Shown here piece by piece: positions 1 through 7,333 of a stretch of DNA of 35,592 nt (its first letter is position 1; the number at the start of each line of letters is the position of its first letter). A model generated the notes under the pieces. The model ran no database searches. It had not been told where the DNA came from and saw nothing but the letters and a program-made list of their open reading frames with translations. Origin of the DNA: Planctomycetota bacterium (GTDB taxonomy: Bacteria; Planctomycetota; B15-G4); contig JAJDER010000106.1 in the NCBI GenBank assembly GCA_029259725.1, positions 1-35,592 of the forward strand, written 5' to 3'. The translations under genes were made by a program, and so were the position numbers.

Positions 1-1184
1 CATCCGCGGCGGACCGGGCTGCCTCGGTGTGCGGGTGGGCGTCTGTCGTTCGAGTAGGCGTGCGCCAGCACGTGCCTGTAGGTCTCGCCCGTTCGCTGGA
101 TCACGCTCGGCCTGCCCTCCTCGCCCTCGTGATTCACGGCGTCCGGGAAGGCCTGGGTCTCGAGGCAGAAGCCGGCGTGACGGTCGTAGAGCGCGCCGTC
201 CTTGCCGACGATTCCGTCGAGATGGTTCCCGGAGTAGAACTGCACGCCCGCCTGGTCGGACGTGATCGTCATCACCCTGCCGCTCCCCGGGTCGGTGACC
301 CGCGCCACGGGGCGCAGCGTGCCGGGCGCATCATCGACGACGAAGTTCACGTCGTAGCCGCCGGGATCGTCACCCTCGGGCGGAAGCTGTGCGAGGTCGG
401 CACCGATGCGCTTGGGGCGGCGGAAATCGAAGGGCGTGCCGGCGACAGGCGCGATCGCACCGAGCGGAACGAGGGTCGCGTCCACCGGCGTGTAGCGGTC
501 GGCGTGCAGACGCAGCACCTGAGCATGGATCGCACCCGACGCGTGGCCGGCGAGGTTCCAGTAGCTGTGGTGCGCGAGGTTCACGACGGTCGGCGCGTCG
601 GTGGTCGCCTGCATCTCGACGAGCAGCTCATCGTCCTGGGTCAGGGTGTAGGTCACGCGGGCCTCGACACGCCCGGGATAGCCCTCGTCACCGGCGGGTG
701 AGACCAGCGAGAAACACACCGACGGGCCGGCCGGGCCGATCGTGCTGGCCGCGTGCCAGACCCGCTTGTCGAAGCCACGCACGCCGCCGTGCAGGTGGTT
801 CGGCCCGTTGTTGGTGGCCAGCGTGACGGGCGCACCGTCCAGGCTGAAGCGACCGGCCGCGATGCGGTTGGCGCAACGGCCGACGGTGCACCCGAAGTAG
901 GGGCTGCGCTCGACGTAGTCCTCGACGTCGTCGAACCCGAGCACGATGTCGTCCGACCGCCCGCGACGATCCGGGACGTGCAGCTGCACCAGGGTCGCCC
1001 CGTAGTCGGACAGGACCGCGCGCAGGCCGTGGGCGTTCTCCAGCTCGTAGAGCCGGACCGGCACGCCGTCCACCGCGCCCCAGGTCATGCTGCTCGCCCG
1101 GCTCGTCGCCCCGAACAGGTCATCGAACTGACAGCCCGCCGCGAGGACGGGCACGAGGATCCAAGCCAGCCGACGGCAGGCCAT
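1..1184 (-). CDS. galM: aldose 1-epimerase (mutarotase), lipoprotein form, 3' end cut by window edge
   Basis: Interconverts alpha and beta anomers of aldoses such as galactose or glucose. The frame is open from the ATG at 1184 to the window edge without a stop, about 394 codons, so little more than the last few residues can be missing. GalM signatures are clear: GRCANRIAAGRF (about 102-112), NNGPNHLHGG (125-134, with His130 and His132), NLAHHSYWNLAG (202-213, catalytic His206) and a C-terminal LETQAFPDAVNH carrying the expected glutamate. The N-terminus has a hydrophobic stretch ending in LAAGC (Cys18), a lipobox, so the enzyme is probably exported and lipid anchored. This is unlike the usual cytoplasmic GalM. 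It starts 31 bp after the permease stop codon and is probably the last gene of the sugar-import operon, which fits mutarotation of the sugar before uptake. Family assignment is firm; the exact sugar is unknown. Confidence 0.93.
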   Translation of the reverse strand, partial: MACRRLAWILVPVLAAGCQFDDLFGATSRASSMTWGAVDGVPVRLYELENAHGLRAVLSDYGATLVQLHVPDRRGRSDDIVLGFDDVEDYVERSPYFGCTVGRCANRIAAGRFSLDGAPVTLATNNGPNHLHGGVRGFDKRVWHAASTIGPAGPSVCFSLVSPAGDEGYPGRVEARVTYTLTQDDELLVEMQATTDAPTVVNLAHHSYWNLAGHASGAIHAQVLRLHADRYTPVDATLVPLGAIAPVAGTPFDFRRPKRIGADLAQLPPEGDDPGGYDVNFVVDDAPGTLRPVARVTDPGSGRVMTITSDQAGVQFYSGNHLDGIVGKDGALYDRHAGFCLETQAFPDAVNHEGEEGRPSVIQRTGETYRHVLAHAYSNDRRPPAHRGSPVRRG

Positions 1185-1215
1185 GGCACACCTCCTGAGG
1201 GGGGCGCGGGCCGGC

Positions 1216-2196
1216 TCACGCGGCCTTCGCCCGTCGCCGCGCCGCGACCACGCGGCGCACGAGTTCATCCGCGGCGACGCCGATCAACAACACCGCGCCG
1301 ATGACCGCGTACTCCACGTTGTCGGGAATCGCCTCGACCAGCACGATCGCGTTGCGCAGCACCTGCATGACCGCCGCGCCGAGCACCACGCCGAGGATCG
1401 AACCGGTTCCGCCGCGCAGACTGCAGCCACCGAGGACCGCCGCCGCGATGGCATAGAGTTCGTAGAAGTTGCCGAAGTCGACCGGCTGCGCCGAACCCAC
1501 GTCGAGCACGAAGAGCAGCCCTCCGAGACCACTCAGCCCACCGCACAGCGCGTACGCGCCGAGCACCACGCGCTCGGTCCGGATGCCGCTCGCGCGCGCC
1601 GCCGACTCGTTGTGCCCGACAGCCTGCAGCCACCGCCCCCACACGGTGCGATCCAGCAACACGCCGGCGAGCACGGCCACCACGACCAGCACGACCACGG
1701 GCACAGGCAAGGCGAATCCGTCCATGCCGGGCAGCTCGATGCGCCCCTGGCCCAGCCAGCGCAGGCCCGCGAAGCCGCCACGGAACCCGACGGTCTGGTC
1801 CCCGGTGATGCCGCGCGTGAGCCCGCGATAGAGCAGCAGTCCGCACAGCGTGACCAGGAAGGGCTGCAACCGCAGCCGCGTGATCAGCCACCCGTGGGCC
1901 GCGCCGAGCAGCAGCGACAAGACGAGCACCGCGGGCAGCACGGCACCCACCGGCCAGCCCTGCTGCACGAGCAACCACGGCACGAGGCACCCGACGAGAC
2001 AGACCATCGAGCCGATCGACAGGTCGATGCCGCCGGTCACGATGACGAAGGCCGCGCCGATGCCGAGGATCCCGAACAGCGCCGTGCGACGCAGCAGGTT
2101 CTCGATGTTGAAGGGCGACAGGAAGTGCTCGCTCGCCAGCGCCGTGATGAGGCACACGGTGATCAGCAACCCGGCGATGCCGAGGACCTTCCTCAT
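1216..2196 (-). CDS. sugar ABC transporter permease, RbsC/BPD_transp_2 family
   Basis: Membrane subunit of a ribose/galactose/xylose-type ABC importer, 326 aa, the usual length for RbsC homologues. The protein is mostly hydrophobic, with roughly 8-10 membrane segments. It carries the family-typical stretch GGIDLSIGSM (about residues 55-64) and, after the middle, the loop AVGHNESAARASGI that contacts the ATPase (the EAA-like GxNxxAAxxSGI motif of this family). Its ATG at 2196 overlaps the ATPase stop codon as ATGA, so translation is probably coupled. The C-terminus is short and basic (RRVVAARRRAKAA). Substrate cannot be told from the permease alone; the neighbouring mutarotase argues for an aldose. 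Confidence 0.93.
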   Translation of the reverse strand: MRKVLGIAGLLITVCLITALASEHFLSPFNIENLLRRTALFGILGIGAAFVIVTGGIDLSIGSMVCLVGCLVPWLLVQQGWPVGAVLPAVLVLSLLLGAAHGWLITRLRLQPFLVTLCGLLLYRGLTRGITGDQTVGFRGGFAGLRWLGQGRIELPGMDGFALPVPVVVLVVVAVLAGVLLDRTVWGRWLQAVGHNESAARASGIRTERVVLGAYALCGGLSGLGGLLFVLDVGSAQPVDFGNFYELYAIAAAVLGGCSLRGGTGSILGVVLGAAVMQVLRNAIVLVEAIPDNVEYAVIGAVLLIGVAADELVRRVVAARRRAKAA

Positions 2197-3848
2197 GCCC
2201 CCGCGCCCCCGTTGCCCGCCGCGCCCCCGTTGCCCGTGGCACCCGCGGTTCCCGTGCCGCCGGTTCCCGTGGCGGCGCCCGCACCCGTGGCCAGCGCCAG
2301 GATGCCCTGCTCGGTGGCGTGCTCGCGCGGGAGTTCGCCGGCCAGGGCCCCCTCGTGCATGACGAGCACGCGGTCGGAGAGCCCGAGCACCTCCTCCATC
2401 TCGCTCGACGCGAAGAGCACCGCGACGCCCGCGCCCGCGAGCCGGTCGATGATGCCGTAGAGCTCCGCCTTGGCGCCGACGTCCACGCCGCGCGTCGGTT
2501 CATCGAGCAGGAGCACGCGCGGTCGCAGCGCGAGCCACTTGCCCAGGACGACCTTCTGCTGGTTGCCCCCCGACAGCAGTTCCACCACCTGATCCGGTGC
2601 CGTCACGCGGATGTCCAGATCGGCGATGGCGGCGGACGCCACGCGCCGAGCCGCCGTCGCATCCACGCAGAGCCCGCGACGGTCCCGCGCCAGCGTCGTC
2701 AACGAGAGATTGTCGTCGGTGCCGCACGGCAGCAGCAGCCCGTCGGCCTTGCGGTCCTCGGGCACGAAGGCCAGGCCATTCGCCACCGCGTCGGCCGGGT
2801 GCGAGAAGTCGACGTCACGCAGTGCCCCGGCGCGGGCACGGCCCCCCGCGCGAGCACCGTGCCCCGCGCGGGCGCCAGCGCCCGCCGCGGGCAAGCGCAC
2901 GCGCCCGCTCACCGGCAGCGACAACCCGAAGAGACTCCGCAGCAGCTCGGTCCGCCCCGCGCCGACGAGGCCGGCGAGCCCGACGATCTCGCCGGCCCGC
3001 AGCGTGAAGTCCAGCGCGTGCCCGGGGTGCTCGCGGGTGGTCAGGCCCTCGACCTGCAGCGCGACCGCACCCGGCTCGTGCGGCGTGCGCTGATGGAACC
3101 GCGACACATCGCGCCCGACCATGAGCGGGACCAGCGCGTCATGCGTCACCTCGCCCCCGTGCAGCTCGCCGGCCCGGCGACCGTCGCGCAACACCAGCAC
3201 GCGATCGGCCAGCTGCTCCACCTCGCTCAACCGGTGGCTGATGTAGATCACCCCCACGCCCTGCCGGGCGAGTTCGCGCACGACGCCGAACAACCGCTCG
3301 GTCTCCGTCAGCGACAGGCTCGAGCTGGGCTCGTCCATGATCAACACCCGCGCGTCCGCCGAGAGCGCCCGGGCGATCTCCACGAGTTGCCGCCGCCCCA
3401 GGGGCAGGTCGCCCACGATCGTGGACGGGTCCGCGTCGAGCCCGACGCGCTCCAGCCACGGCCGCGCCTGCCGCCGCTCGCGCGCCGGATCCGTGAACCA
3501 GCGCCCGCGCCGCGGCTCCCGTCCGAGGCAGAGGTTCGCCGCGACGTCGAGGTTCTCCGCGAGGTCGAGCTCCTGGTGGATCAGCGCGACGCCCCGCGCC
3601 AAGGCGTCGCGCACCGACGCGAACTCCACGACCTCCCCATCGAGGAGCAGCTCCCCGGCGTCGGGCCGCAGCTCTCCCGCGAGGATGCGCATGAGCGTGG
3701 ACTTGCCCGCACCGTTCTCGCCCACGACCGCCAGCACTTCGCCGGCGGCCAGCTCCAGATCGACGTCGGCAAGCGCGACCACGCCCGGGAAACGCTTGCC
3801 GATCCCGCGAGCCTGCAACCGCGGCGCGCCCACGGGGTCGCTCGTCAC
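2193..3848 (-). CDS. sugar ABC transporter ATPase with two nucleotide-binding domains (RbsA/MglA type)
   Basis: Energises the sugar importer; 551 aa, slightly longer than the usual about 500. Domain 1 has Walker A GENGAGKS (43-50), signature LPLGRRQ and Walker B VLIMDEPSSSL. Domain 2 has the degenerate Walker A GLVGAGRTE that is normal for the second half of sugar-import ATPases, then LLSGGNQQK and VLLLDEPTRGVDVG. The start is GTG at 3848, overlapping the binding-protein stop as GTGA; there is no better ATG. Two oddities: a low-complexity Ala/Gly/Arg insert in domain 2 just before the VPEDRKADGL motif (DNA about 2825-2895), and a C-terminal tail of Gly/Ala/Thr repeats (about the last 32 residues, DNA 2196-2290). 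Neither is found in typical family members; both are probably expansions of GC-rich repeats in surface loops. Confidence 0.94.
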   Translation of the reverse strand: MTSDPVGAPRLQARGIGKRFPGVVALADVDLELAAGEVLAVVGENGAGKSTLMRILAGELRPDAGELLLDGEVVEFASVRDALARGVALIHQELDLAENLDVAANLCLGREPRRGRWFTDPARERRQARPWLERVGLDADPSTIVGDLPLGRRQLVEIARALSADARVLIMDEPSSSLSLTETERLFGVVRELARQGVGVIYISHRLSEVEQLADRVLVLRDGRRAGELHGGEVTHDALVPLMVGRDVSRFHQRTPHEPGAVALQVEGLTTREHPGHALDFTLRAGEIVGLAGLVGAGRTELLRSLFGLSLPVSGRVRLPAAGAGARAGHGARAGGRARAGALRDVDFSHPADAVANGLAFVPEDRKADGLLLPCGTDDNLSLTTLARDRRGLCVDATAARRVASAAIADLDIRVTAPDQVVELLSGGNQQKVVLGKWLALRPRVLLLDEPTRGVDVGAKAELYGIIDRLAGAGVAVLFASSEMEEVLGLSDRVLVMHEGALAGELPREHATEQGILALATGAGAATGTGGTGTAGATGNGGAAGNGGAGA

Positions 3849-4888
3849 CCGTCCAGGCCCAGCCGTTCGTCGAGCTGCGCGCGGAAGGCGGCGACCTCAT
3901 CGGCGCCGATGGCCCGCGCCGGGATGTGGTCGAACCCGTCCTCGGGGAGCACCGACCGGTCGCCGCGGGCCAGGGCCGCCAGGATCTCCACGGCGCGGTA
4001 GCCGTACATGTACGGATCCTGCACGACCGTCGCGTGGACCTGGCCGTTCGCGATGCCGGTCAGCGTCTCGTCCGCCTCGTCGAACCCGATCACCTCGACC
4101 TCGCCCAGCCGCCCGGCCCCCGCGAGCGCCTCGAGGATCAGCGGCGTGTTGTAGGCGAACAGACCGACGAGCGCGTCCACGTCCGGGTGTCGCGAGAGCA
4201 CGTCCTCGACGTTGGCCTTGCCCTTGGCGCGATCGAACTGATCCGTCAGCGTGCCGAGCACGGTGAAGCGCGGGCCGGAGAGCGACACGTCGGCGTCGGT
4301 ACGCTCGGGGTCGCTGGCGCGCTCGAGCAGCACGTCGAGGATGCCCTGGCGCCGCCTGCGCGCGTTGTCGGACTCGATGCGGCCCACGAACAGGAACACC
4401 TCGCCGCCGTCGGGCAGCGCTTCGGCGATGAGGGTGCCGCAGAGTCGCCCGGCTTCGTAGTTGTCCACGCCGATGAAGCACAGGCGCGCGCTGTCGGGAG
4501 CATCGCTGTCGTGCGTGATGAGCGTCGTGCGCGCGGCCAAGTCGTTGAGGAAGCCGGTCTGGTTCACCGGGTCGATCGGGCTGACCGCGATGCCGTCCAC
4601 CTGCTGCACGAGCAGGTCCTCGAGGATGCGCTTCTGGTCCGAGAGCCCCTCGGCGGGCATGTGCACCGAGACGTCACAGTCCACTGCGGCCGCCGCGGCC
4701 TCGGCGCCGGCCTGGGCGATGACCCAGAAGGCGTCCACTCCGTTGCTCACGTAGGCCACGCGCGGGCGGCCACCGTGCAGCGGATCCGTCGCGTCCGCGG
4801 CCGCGCCGTCAGCGCCCTCGCCACCGCACCCTGACAGCCACAGGCCGGCGACGACGACGAACGCGAGGGCGGGCGCGGATCGGGACAT
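3845..4888 (-). CDS. sugar ABC transporter substrate-binding lipoprotein
   Basis: Periplasmic binding protein of the ribose/xylose class (Peripla_BP_4), 347 aa, which hands the sugar to the permease. I chose the ATG at 4888: it gives a clean lipoprotein signal, MSRSAPALAFVVVAGLWLSGC, and has GGAGA 8 nt upstream. An in-frame upstream ATG at 4975 would add 29 polar residues before the signal and is rejected. The mature part starts RVAYVSNGVDAFWVIAQAGA, as in this family, followed by QQVDGIAVSPIDP and a second-domain motif VEVIGFDEADETL. Its last codon overlaps the ATPase GTG, and it lies 64 bp after the SDR gene. Without a structure the sugar cannot be named. Confidence 0.92.
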   Translation of the reverse strand: MSRSAPALAFVVVAGLWLSGCGGEGADGAAADATDPLHGGRPRVAYVSNGVDAFWVIAQAGAEAAAAAVDCDVSVHMPAEGLSDQKRILEDLLVQQVDGIAVSPIDPVNQTGFLNDLAARTTLITHDSDAPDSARLCFIGVDNYEAGRLCGTLIAEALPDGGEVFLFVGRIESDNARRRRQGILDVLLERASDPERTDADVSLSGPRFTVLGTLTDQFDRAKGKANVEDVLSRHPDVDALVGLFAYNTPLILEALAGAGRLGEVEVIGFDEADETLTGIANGQVHATVVQDPYMYGYRAVEILAALARGDRSVLPEDGFDHIPARAIGADEVAAFRAQLDERLGLDG

Positions 4889-4952
4889 GCTCGGGGTCTC
4901 CTTCGGTCGTCGCGCGGCGGTCACCGCGCGCGCGGGCACCCTACCCCACCCG

Positions 4953-5729
4953 TCAACCGACGACGAGCCCGCCATTCACGTGCACGTTCTGCCCGGTGAT
5001 GAAGCTCGCCGCGTCGCTGGCCAGGAAGGCCGTGATGCCGCCCACGTCGTCCGGCACGCCCCAGCGCCCCGCCGGCACCGTGGCCAGGTAGTCGTCCTTG
5101 GCTTCCTGCGGGTCGTTGAGGTGGCGCTCCACCGGGATCCAGCCGGGCGAGACCATGTTGACCGTGATCCCGAACGGCGCCAGCTCCGTCGCCATGCTGC
5201 GCGTCCAGCCGTTCTGCCCGCCCTTCGCCGCGACGTACGCACTGAAGTTCGGCGTGCCGCGCGCGAAGACCTCCGAGCCGACGTTGATCAGGCGTCCCCA
5301 CCCCTGGCGCTTCATGTGCGGGAGCACGGCCCGCGCGAGCAGGAACGGGCTCTTCACAAAGAAGTCGAGCATCGACTGGTAGAAGTCCCAGTCGTACTCC
5401 TCGAAGGCGCGCTGCGGCTGGGGCGGCGTCGCGTTGACCACCACGATGTCGATCGGCCCGAGCTCATCGCCCACGGCCTCGACCATGGCCGGCACCTCGG
5501 CCTCGTCCACCGCGCTGGCCTGGACCAGCAACCCCTCGTGCCCCGCCTCCAGGTACTCGGTCAGCGTCTCCTCGGCGGTCTCGGTGCCGTGCTTGAAGTT
5601 GAGCGCCACCTTCGCACCCGCCGCACCGAGAGCGAAGGCGATGGCCTTGCCCAGGCCCTTGCTGGATCCGGTGACGAGGGCGACGCGCCCCTCGAGCGAG
5701 GTCGAGGGCGATCCGGAAGCAGGGGCCAT
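4953..5729 (-). CDS. SDR-family NAD(P)-dependent oxidoreductase
   Basis: A 258-aa classical short-chain dehydrogenase/reductase. It has the Rossmann motif TGSSKGLGKA (20-29), NAT in place of the NAG motif (99-101), the catalytic Ser152 in NVGSE, Tyr165 and Lys169 in SAYVAAKGG, and a C-terminal ITGQNVHVNGGLVVG. Length and motif order match the FabG/sugar-dehydrogenase type. The ATG at 5729 is preceded by CGGAG about 9 nt upstream. The gene stands 64 bp ahead of the sugar-binding protein and in the same direction, so oxidation or reduction of the imported sugar is a reasonable inference, but SDR substrates cannot be read from sequence. A FabG-like acyl reductase is an alternative. Confidence 0.88.
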   Translation of the reverse strand: MAPASGSPSTSLEGRVALVTGSSKGLGKAIAFALGAAGAKVALNFKHGTETAEETLTEYLEAGHEGLLVQASAVDEAEVPAMVEAVGDELGPIDIVVVNATPPQPQRAFEEYDWDFYQSMLDFFVKSPFLLARAVLPHMKRQGWGRLINVGSEVFARGTPNFSAYVAAKGGQNGWTRSMATELAPFGITVNMVSPGWIPVERHLNDPQEAKDDYLATVPAGRWGVPDDVGGITAFLASDAASFITGQNVHVNGGLVVG

Positions 5730-5776
5730 GGTGCACTCCGCGAGGAGCGCGCCATCCTATCCGGGTGGCGGGAGCT

Positions 5777-6295
5777 TCAGATCCCGCAGGAGCCGTCTTC
5801 GCACCCACGGCCGAAGATCCGGCCGAGGCGCACGCGGTAGCGGGCGAACAGCCGGTAGCCCAGGTCCGCGATCGGACGCAGCAGCGGCCAGCCCGTCGGC
5901 GCCAGCAACCAGCCCAGGCCCACGGCGGCATAGGCCGCACGGAAGACCTGCATGCCTCGCAGGATCGTGCCGTCGGCGGTGACCGCGTGGAGCGTGCCAT
6001 GGGTCGCGTCGCGCTGCAGCCCGTAGACCGACGCGTCGAAGCCCGGGTCGGCGATGTCCTCGAAGCGCAGACACGGCGTGCCGTCCAGGCGCTCCGTGCC
6101 GTCCGGGCGCTCCGTGCCGTCCAGGCGCTCCAGGCGCTCCAGGCCATCCGGGCCATCAGCGCGGGCCGCGCGCCGGGCGGCGAGGGCTTCGAGCCAGCGG
6201 CGCTCGAGCCGGCAGAACGGGCAGTCACCATCGACGAGGATGGTCAGGGGGCCTGGAGCCACCCGTTGGTCGACGGCGCGGGGAGAGGCATGCAT
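5777..6295 (-). CDS. DUF393 family protein (thiol-disulfide oxidoreductase DCC-like)
   Basis: A 172-aa protein beginning with a beta strand and the family signature VDGDCPFC (Cys25, Cys28), the DxxCxxC pattern of DUF393 proteins, which are predicted thioredoxin-fold redox proteins without a settled substrate. The middle has a hydrophobic stretch with GLGWLLAP and the end has YRLFARYRVRLGRI, both usual for the family, then an unusual Cys pair in the C-terminal CEDGSC. Residues about 48-71 are built from a tandem 18-nt DNA repeat, seen as repeating LERL/DGTER units; this is an expansion in the loop after the first helix. It lies 37 bp after rpmG and 47 bp ahead of the SDR gene, all co-oriented. 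Confidence 0.82.
   Translation of the reverse strand: MHASPRAVDQRVAPGPLTILVDGDCPFCRLERRWLEALAARRAARADGPDGLERLERLDGTERPDGTERLDGTPCLRFEDIADPGFDASVYGLQRDATHGTLHAVTADGTILRGMQVFRAAYAAVGLGWLLAPTGWPLLRPIADLGYRLFARYRVRLGRIFGRGCEDGSCGI
6083..6154. repeat. tandem 18-bp repeat inside the DUF393 gene
   Basis: Four imperfect 18-bp units (6083-6100, 6101-6118, 6119-6136, 6137-6154), the first being GTCCAGGCGCTCCGTGCC. Being a multiple of three, the expansion keeps the frame and adds charged LERL/DGTER-type residues. This is the sort of tract that changes copy number between strains. Confidence 0.85.
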
Positions 6296-6332
6296 GGGAG
6301 CGGAGTTCGCCCCCTGCCGGACCGCGGATGCG

Positions 6333-6497
6333 CTACTTGCGGCGCTCGTTGTGGACCGTGTGCCGGCGCAGGCGCGGGCTGTACTTCTTCAGCTCGAGCT
6401 TGTTGGTGCCCGGCTTCTTCTTGAGCGTGTAGTTGCGGTCGCCCGTCTCGGCGCAGACGAGGTGCACGATCTCGAACTTCTTCTTGGACTTGGCCAT
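6333..6497 (-). CDS. rpmG: 50S ribosomal protein L33 (zinc-free form)
   Basis: A 54-aa protein starting [20 protein letters not shown] and continuing [10 protein letters not shown] and [20 protein letters not shown], the standard L33 fold and length. Only one cysteine is left (Cys15). The two CxxC pairs that bind zinc in the C+ form are absent, so this is the C- form, which folds without zinc. It starts at the ATG at 6497, 26 bp after the rpmB stop, in the same operon. Many bacteria keep both a zinc and a zinc-free copy, so a second L33 elsewhere in the genome is possible. Confidence 0.96.
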   Translation of the reverse strand: MAKSKKKFEIVHLVCAETGDRNYTLKKKPGTNKLELKKYSPRLRRHTVHNERRK

Positions 6498-6523
6498 CGG
6501 TTCCTATCCCTACGCTGGAAGCG

Positions 6524-6817
6524 TCAGGAAACCTTCTTCTTCGGCTTGATCGGCTTGATCACGCCGGCGGCGACGAGCACACGGTAGGGGCCCTTGACCG
6601 ACATCATCTTGAGCGCCTTGGCCGACAGCTTGACGCGCACCGTGCGGTTCAGCTCCGGCACCCAGATGCGCTTCATCTGGATGTTCGGCTTGAACTTGCG
6701 CTTGGTGATCCCGGTGATCTTGAGACCGATACCGCCCTTCGGCTTGGCCAGACCGCGGCGGGAGATCTGCCGGCCCGTGCGGGTGCGGCGACCGGTGACC
6801 TGGCAGACGCGTGCCAT
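6524..6817 (-). CDS. rpmB: 50S ribosomal protein L28
   Basis: A 97-aa large-subunit ribosomal protein. The start at 6817 gives MARVCQVTGRRTRTGRQISR, the normal L28 beginning, with a strong GGAGGAGAG ribosome binding site in front; an in-frame ATG at 6934 is not used. The protein has the family core KRKFKPNIQMKRIWVPELNR and VKLSAKALKMM, plus an internal Lys/Gly-rich insert (GLAKPKGGIGLKITG) that is present in some phyla and absent from short E. coli-type L28. The zinc-binding second cysteine pair is absent. It leads a co-oriented run with rpmG downstream. Its upstream region holds the paired structured repeats. Confidence 0.96.
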   Translation of the reverse strand: MARVCQVTGRRTRTGRQISRRGLAKPKGGIGLKITGITKRKFKPNIQMKRIWVPELNRTVRVKLSAKALKMMSVKGPYRVLVAAGVIKPIKPKKKVS

Positions 6818-6898
6818 CTCTGACTCTCCTCCACCCGGCCCCGCGGATCGGGGTGGGTGCCCAGCGGGCGGGTTCTTGGACTCGGTGAAAGGCCGCGC

Positions 6899-6927
6899 AG
6901 TATGCCGATTGCCCCCGGCCCTGTCTC
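6899..6927 (-). promoter_or_regulatory. candidate sigma-70 type promoter for rpmB-rpmG
   Basis: On the minus strand GAGACA (6927-6922) is separated by exactly 17 nt from CATACT (6904-6899), 4 of 6 matches to each consensus hexamer. Transcription would start near 6892, giving a leader of about 75 nt before the L28 ATG. Planctomycete promoters are poorly defined, so this is a suggestion only. Confidence 0.4.
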
Positions 6928-7015
6928 GCCCCATTTGCCCCCTGGCACCGCCCTGGCCACCCCGGGGCCGACCGGGCGCGGCTCCCCGAGGACCGCCCGC
7001 TCCCCGCCAGCCCAG

Positions 7016-7156
7016 CCGGAGCGAGCGGGTCTCGAGGTCGCCGGGCGCCGAAACGCGCGCGGAGCGACCATTCGCAGGGACGGCCCCGCCGTCCCGAGTA
7101 GGGTCGTGAGCACGTGTTTCGGCGAGCCGGCGACCACACCGACGCGACGCTCACGG
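7016..7156. repeat. structured direct repeat, copy 1 (about 141 bp)
   Basis: Copy 1 of a two-copy element in the gap upstream of rpmB. It begins CCGGAGCGAGCG and ends in GCGACGCTCACGG. Inside are nested inverted repeats: an outer stem, 7036-7053 with 7117-7135 (17 bp with a small internal mismatch), conserved single-stranded-looking stretches, a short stem GCGACC/GGTCGT, and an apical hairpin GGGACGGC-CCC-GCCGTCCC (7077-7095). Comparison with copy 2 shows both arms of the stems changing together. Coding is excluded, as all frames are shadows. It may be a REP/MITE-like element or a structured RNA. Confidence 0.85.
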
Positions 7157-7188
7157 CCGCACGCCACCCGCCCCCAGATCCGTCCGCG

Positions 7189-7330
7189 CCGGAGCGAGCG
7201 TGTCTCGAGGTCGCCGCACGCCGAAAGGCGCGCGGAGCGACCGTTCGCAGGGACGGGCGCAGCCCGTCCCGAGTAGGGTCGTGAGCACGCCATTCGGCGT
7301 GCGGCGACCACGCCCCCGCGACGCTCGCGG
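7189..7330. repeat. structured direct repeat, copy 2 (about 142 bp)
   Basis: Copy 2 of the element, 173 bp downstream of copy 1 and in the same orientation, ending 4 bp from the stop codon of the 7334-7882 gene. The outer stem is a perfect 17-bp inverted repeat: GGTCGCCGCACGCCGAA (7209-7225) with TTCGGCGTGCGGCGACC (7293-7309). The apical hairpin is GGGACGGGC-GCA-GCCCGTCCC (7250-7270). The segments GAGCGACC, TTCGCA and GAGTAGGGTCGTGAGCACG between the stems are identical in both copies. The ends (CCGGAGCGAGCG and GCGACGCTCGCGG) are partly inverted relative to each other (GCGAGCG/CGCTCGC). Confidence 0.87.
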
Positions 7331-7333
7331 CGC

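Noticed and set aside
1183-2460. Plus-strand frame of 425 codons opposite the permease and ATPase
   Set aside because: His/Gln/Arg-rich shadow of two firmly identified minus-strand genes.
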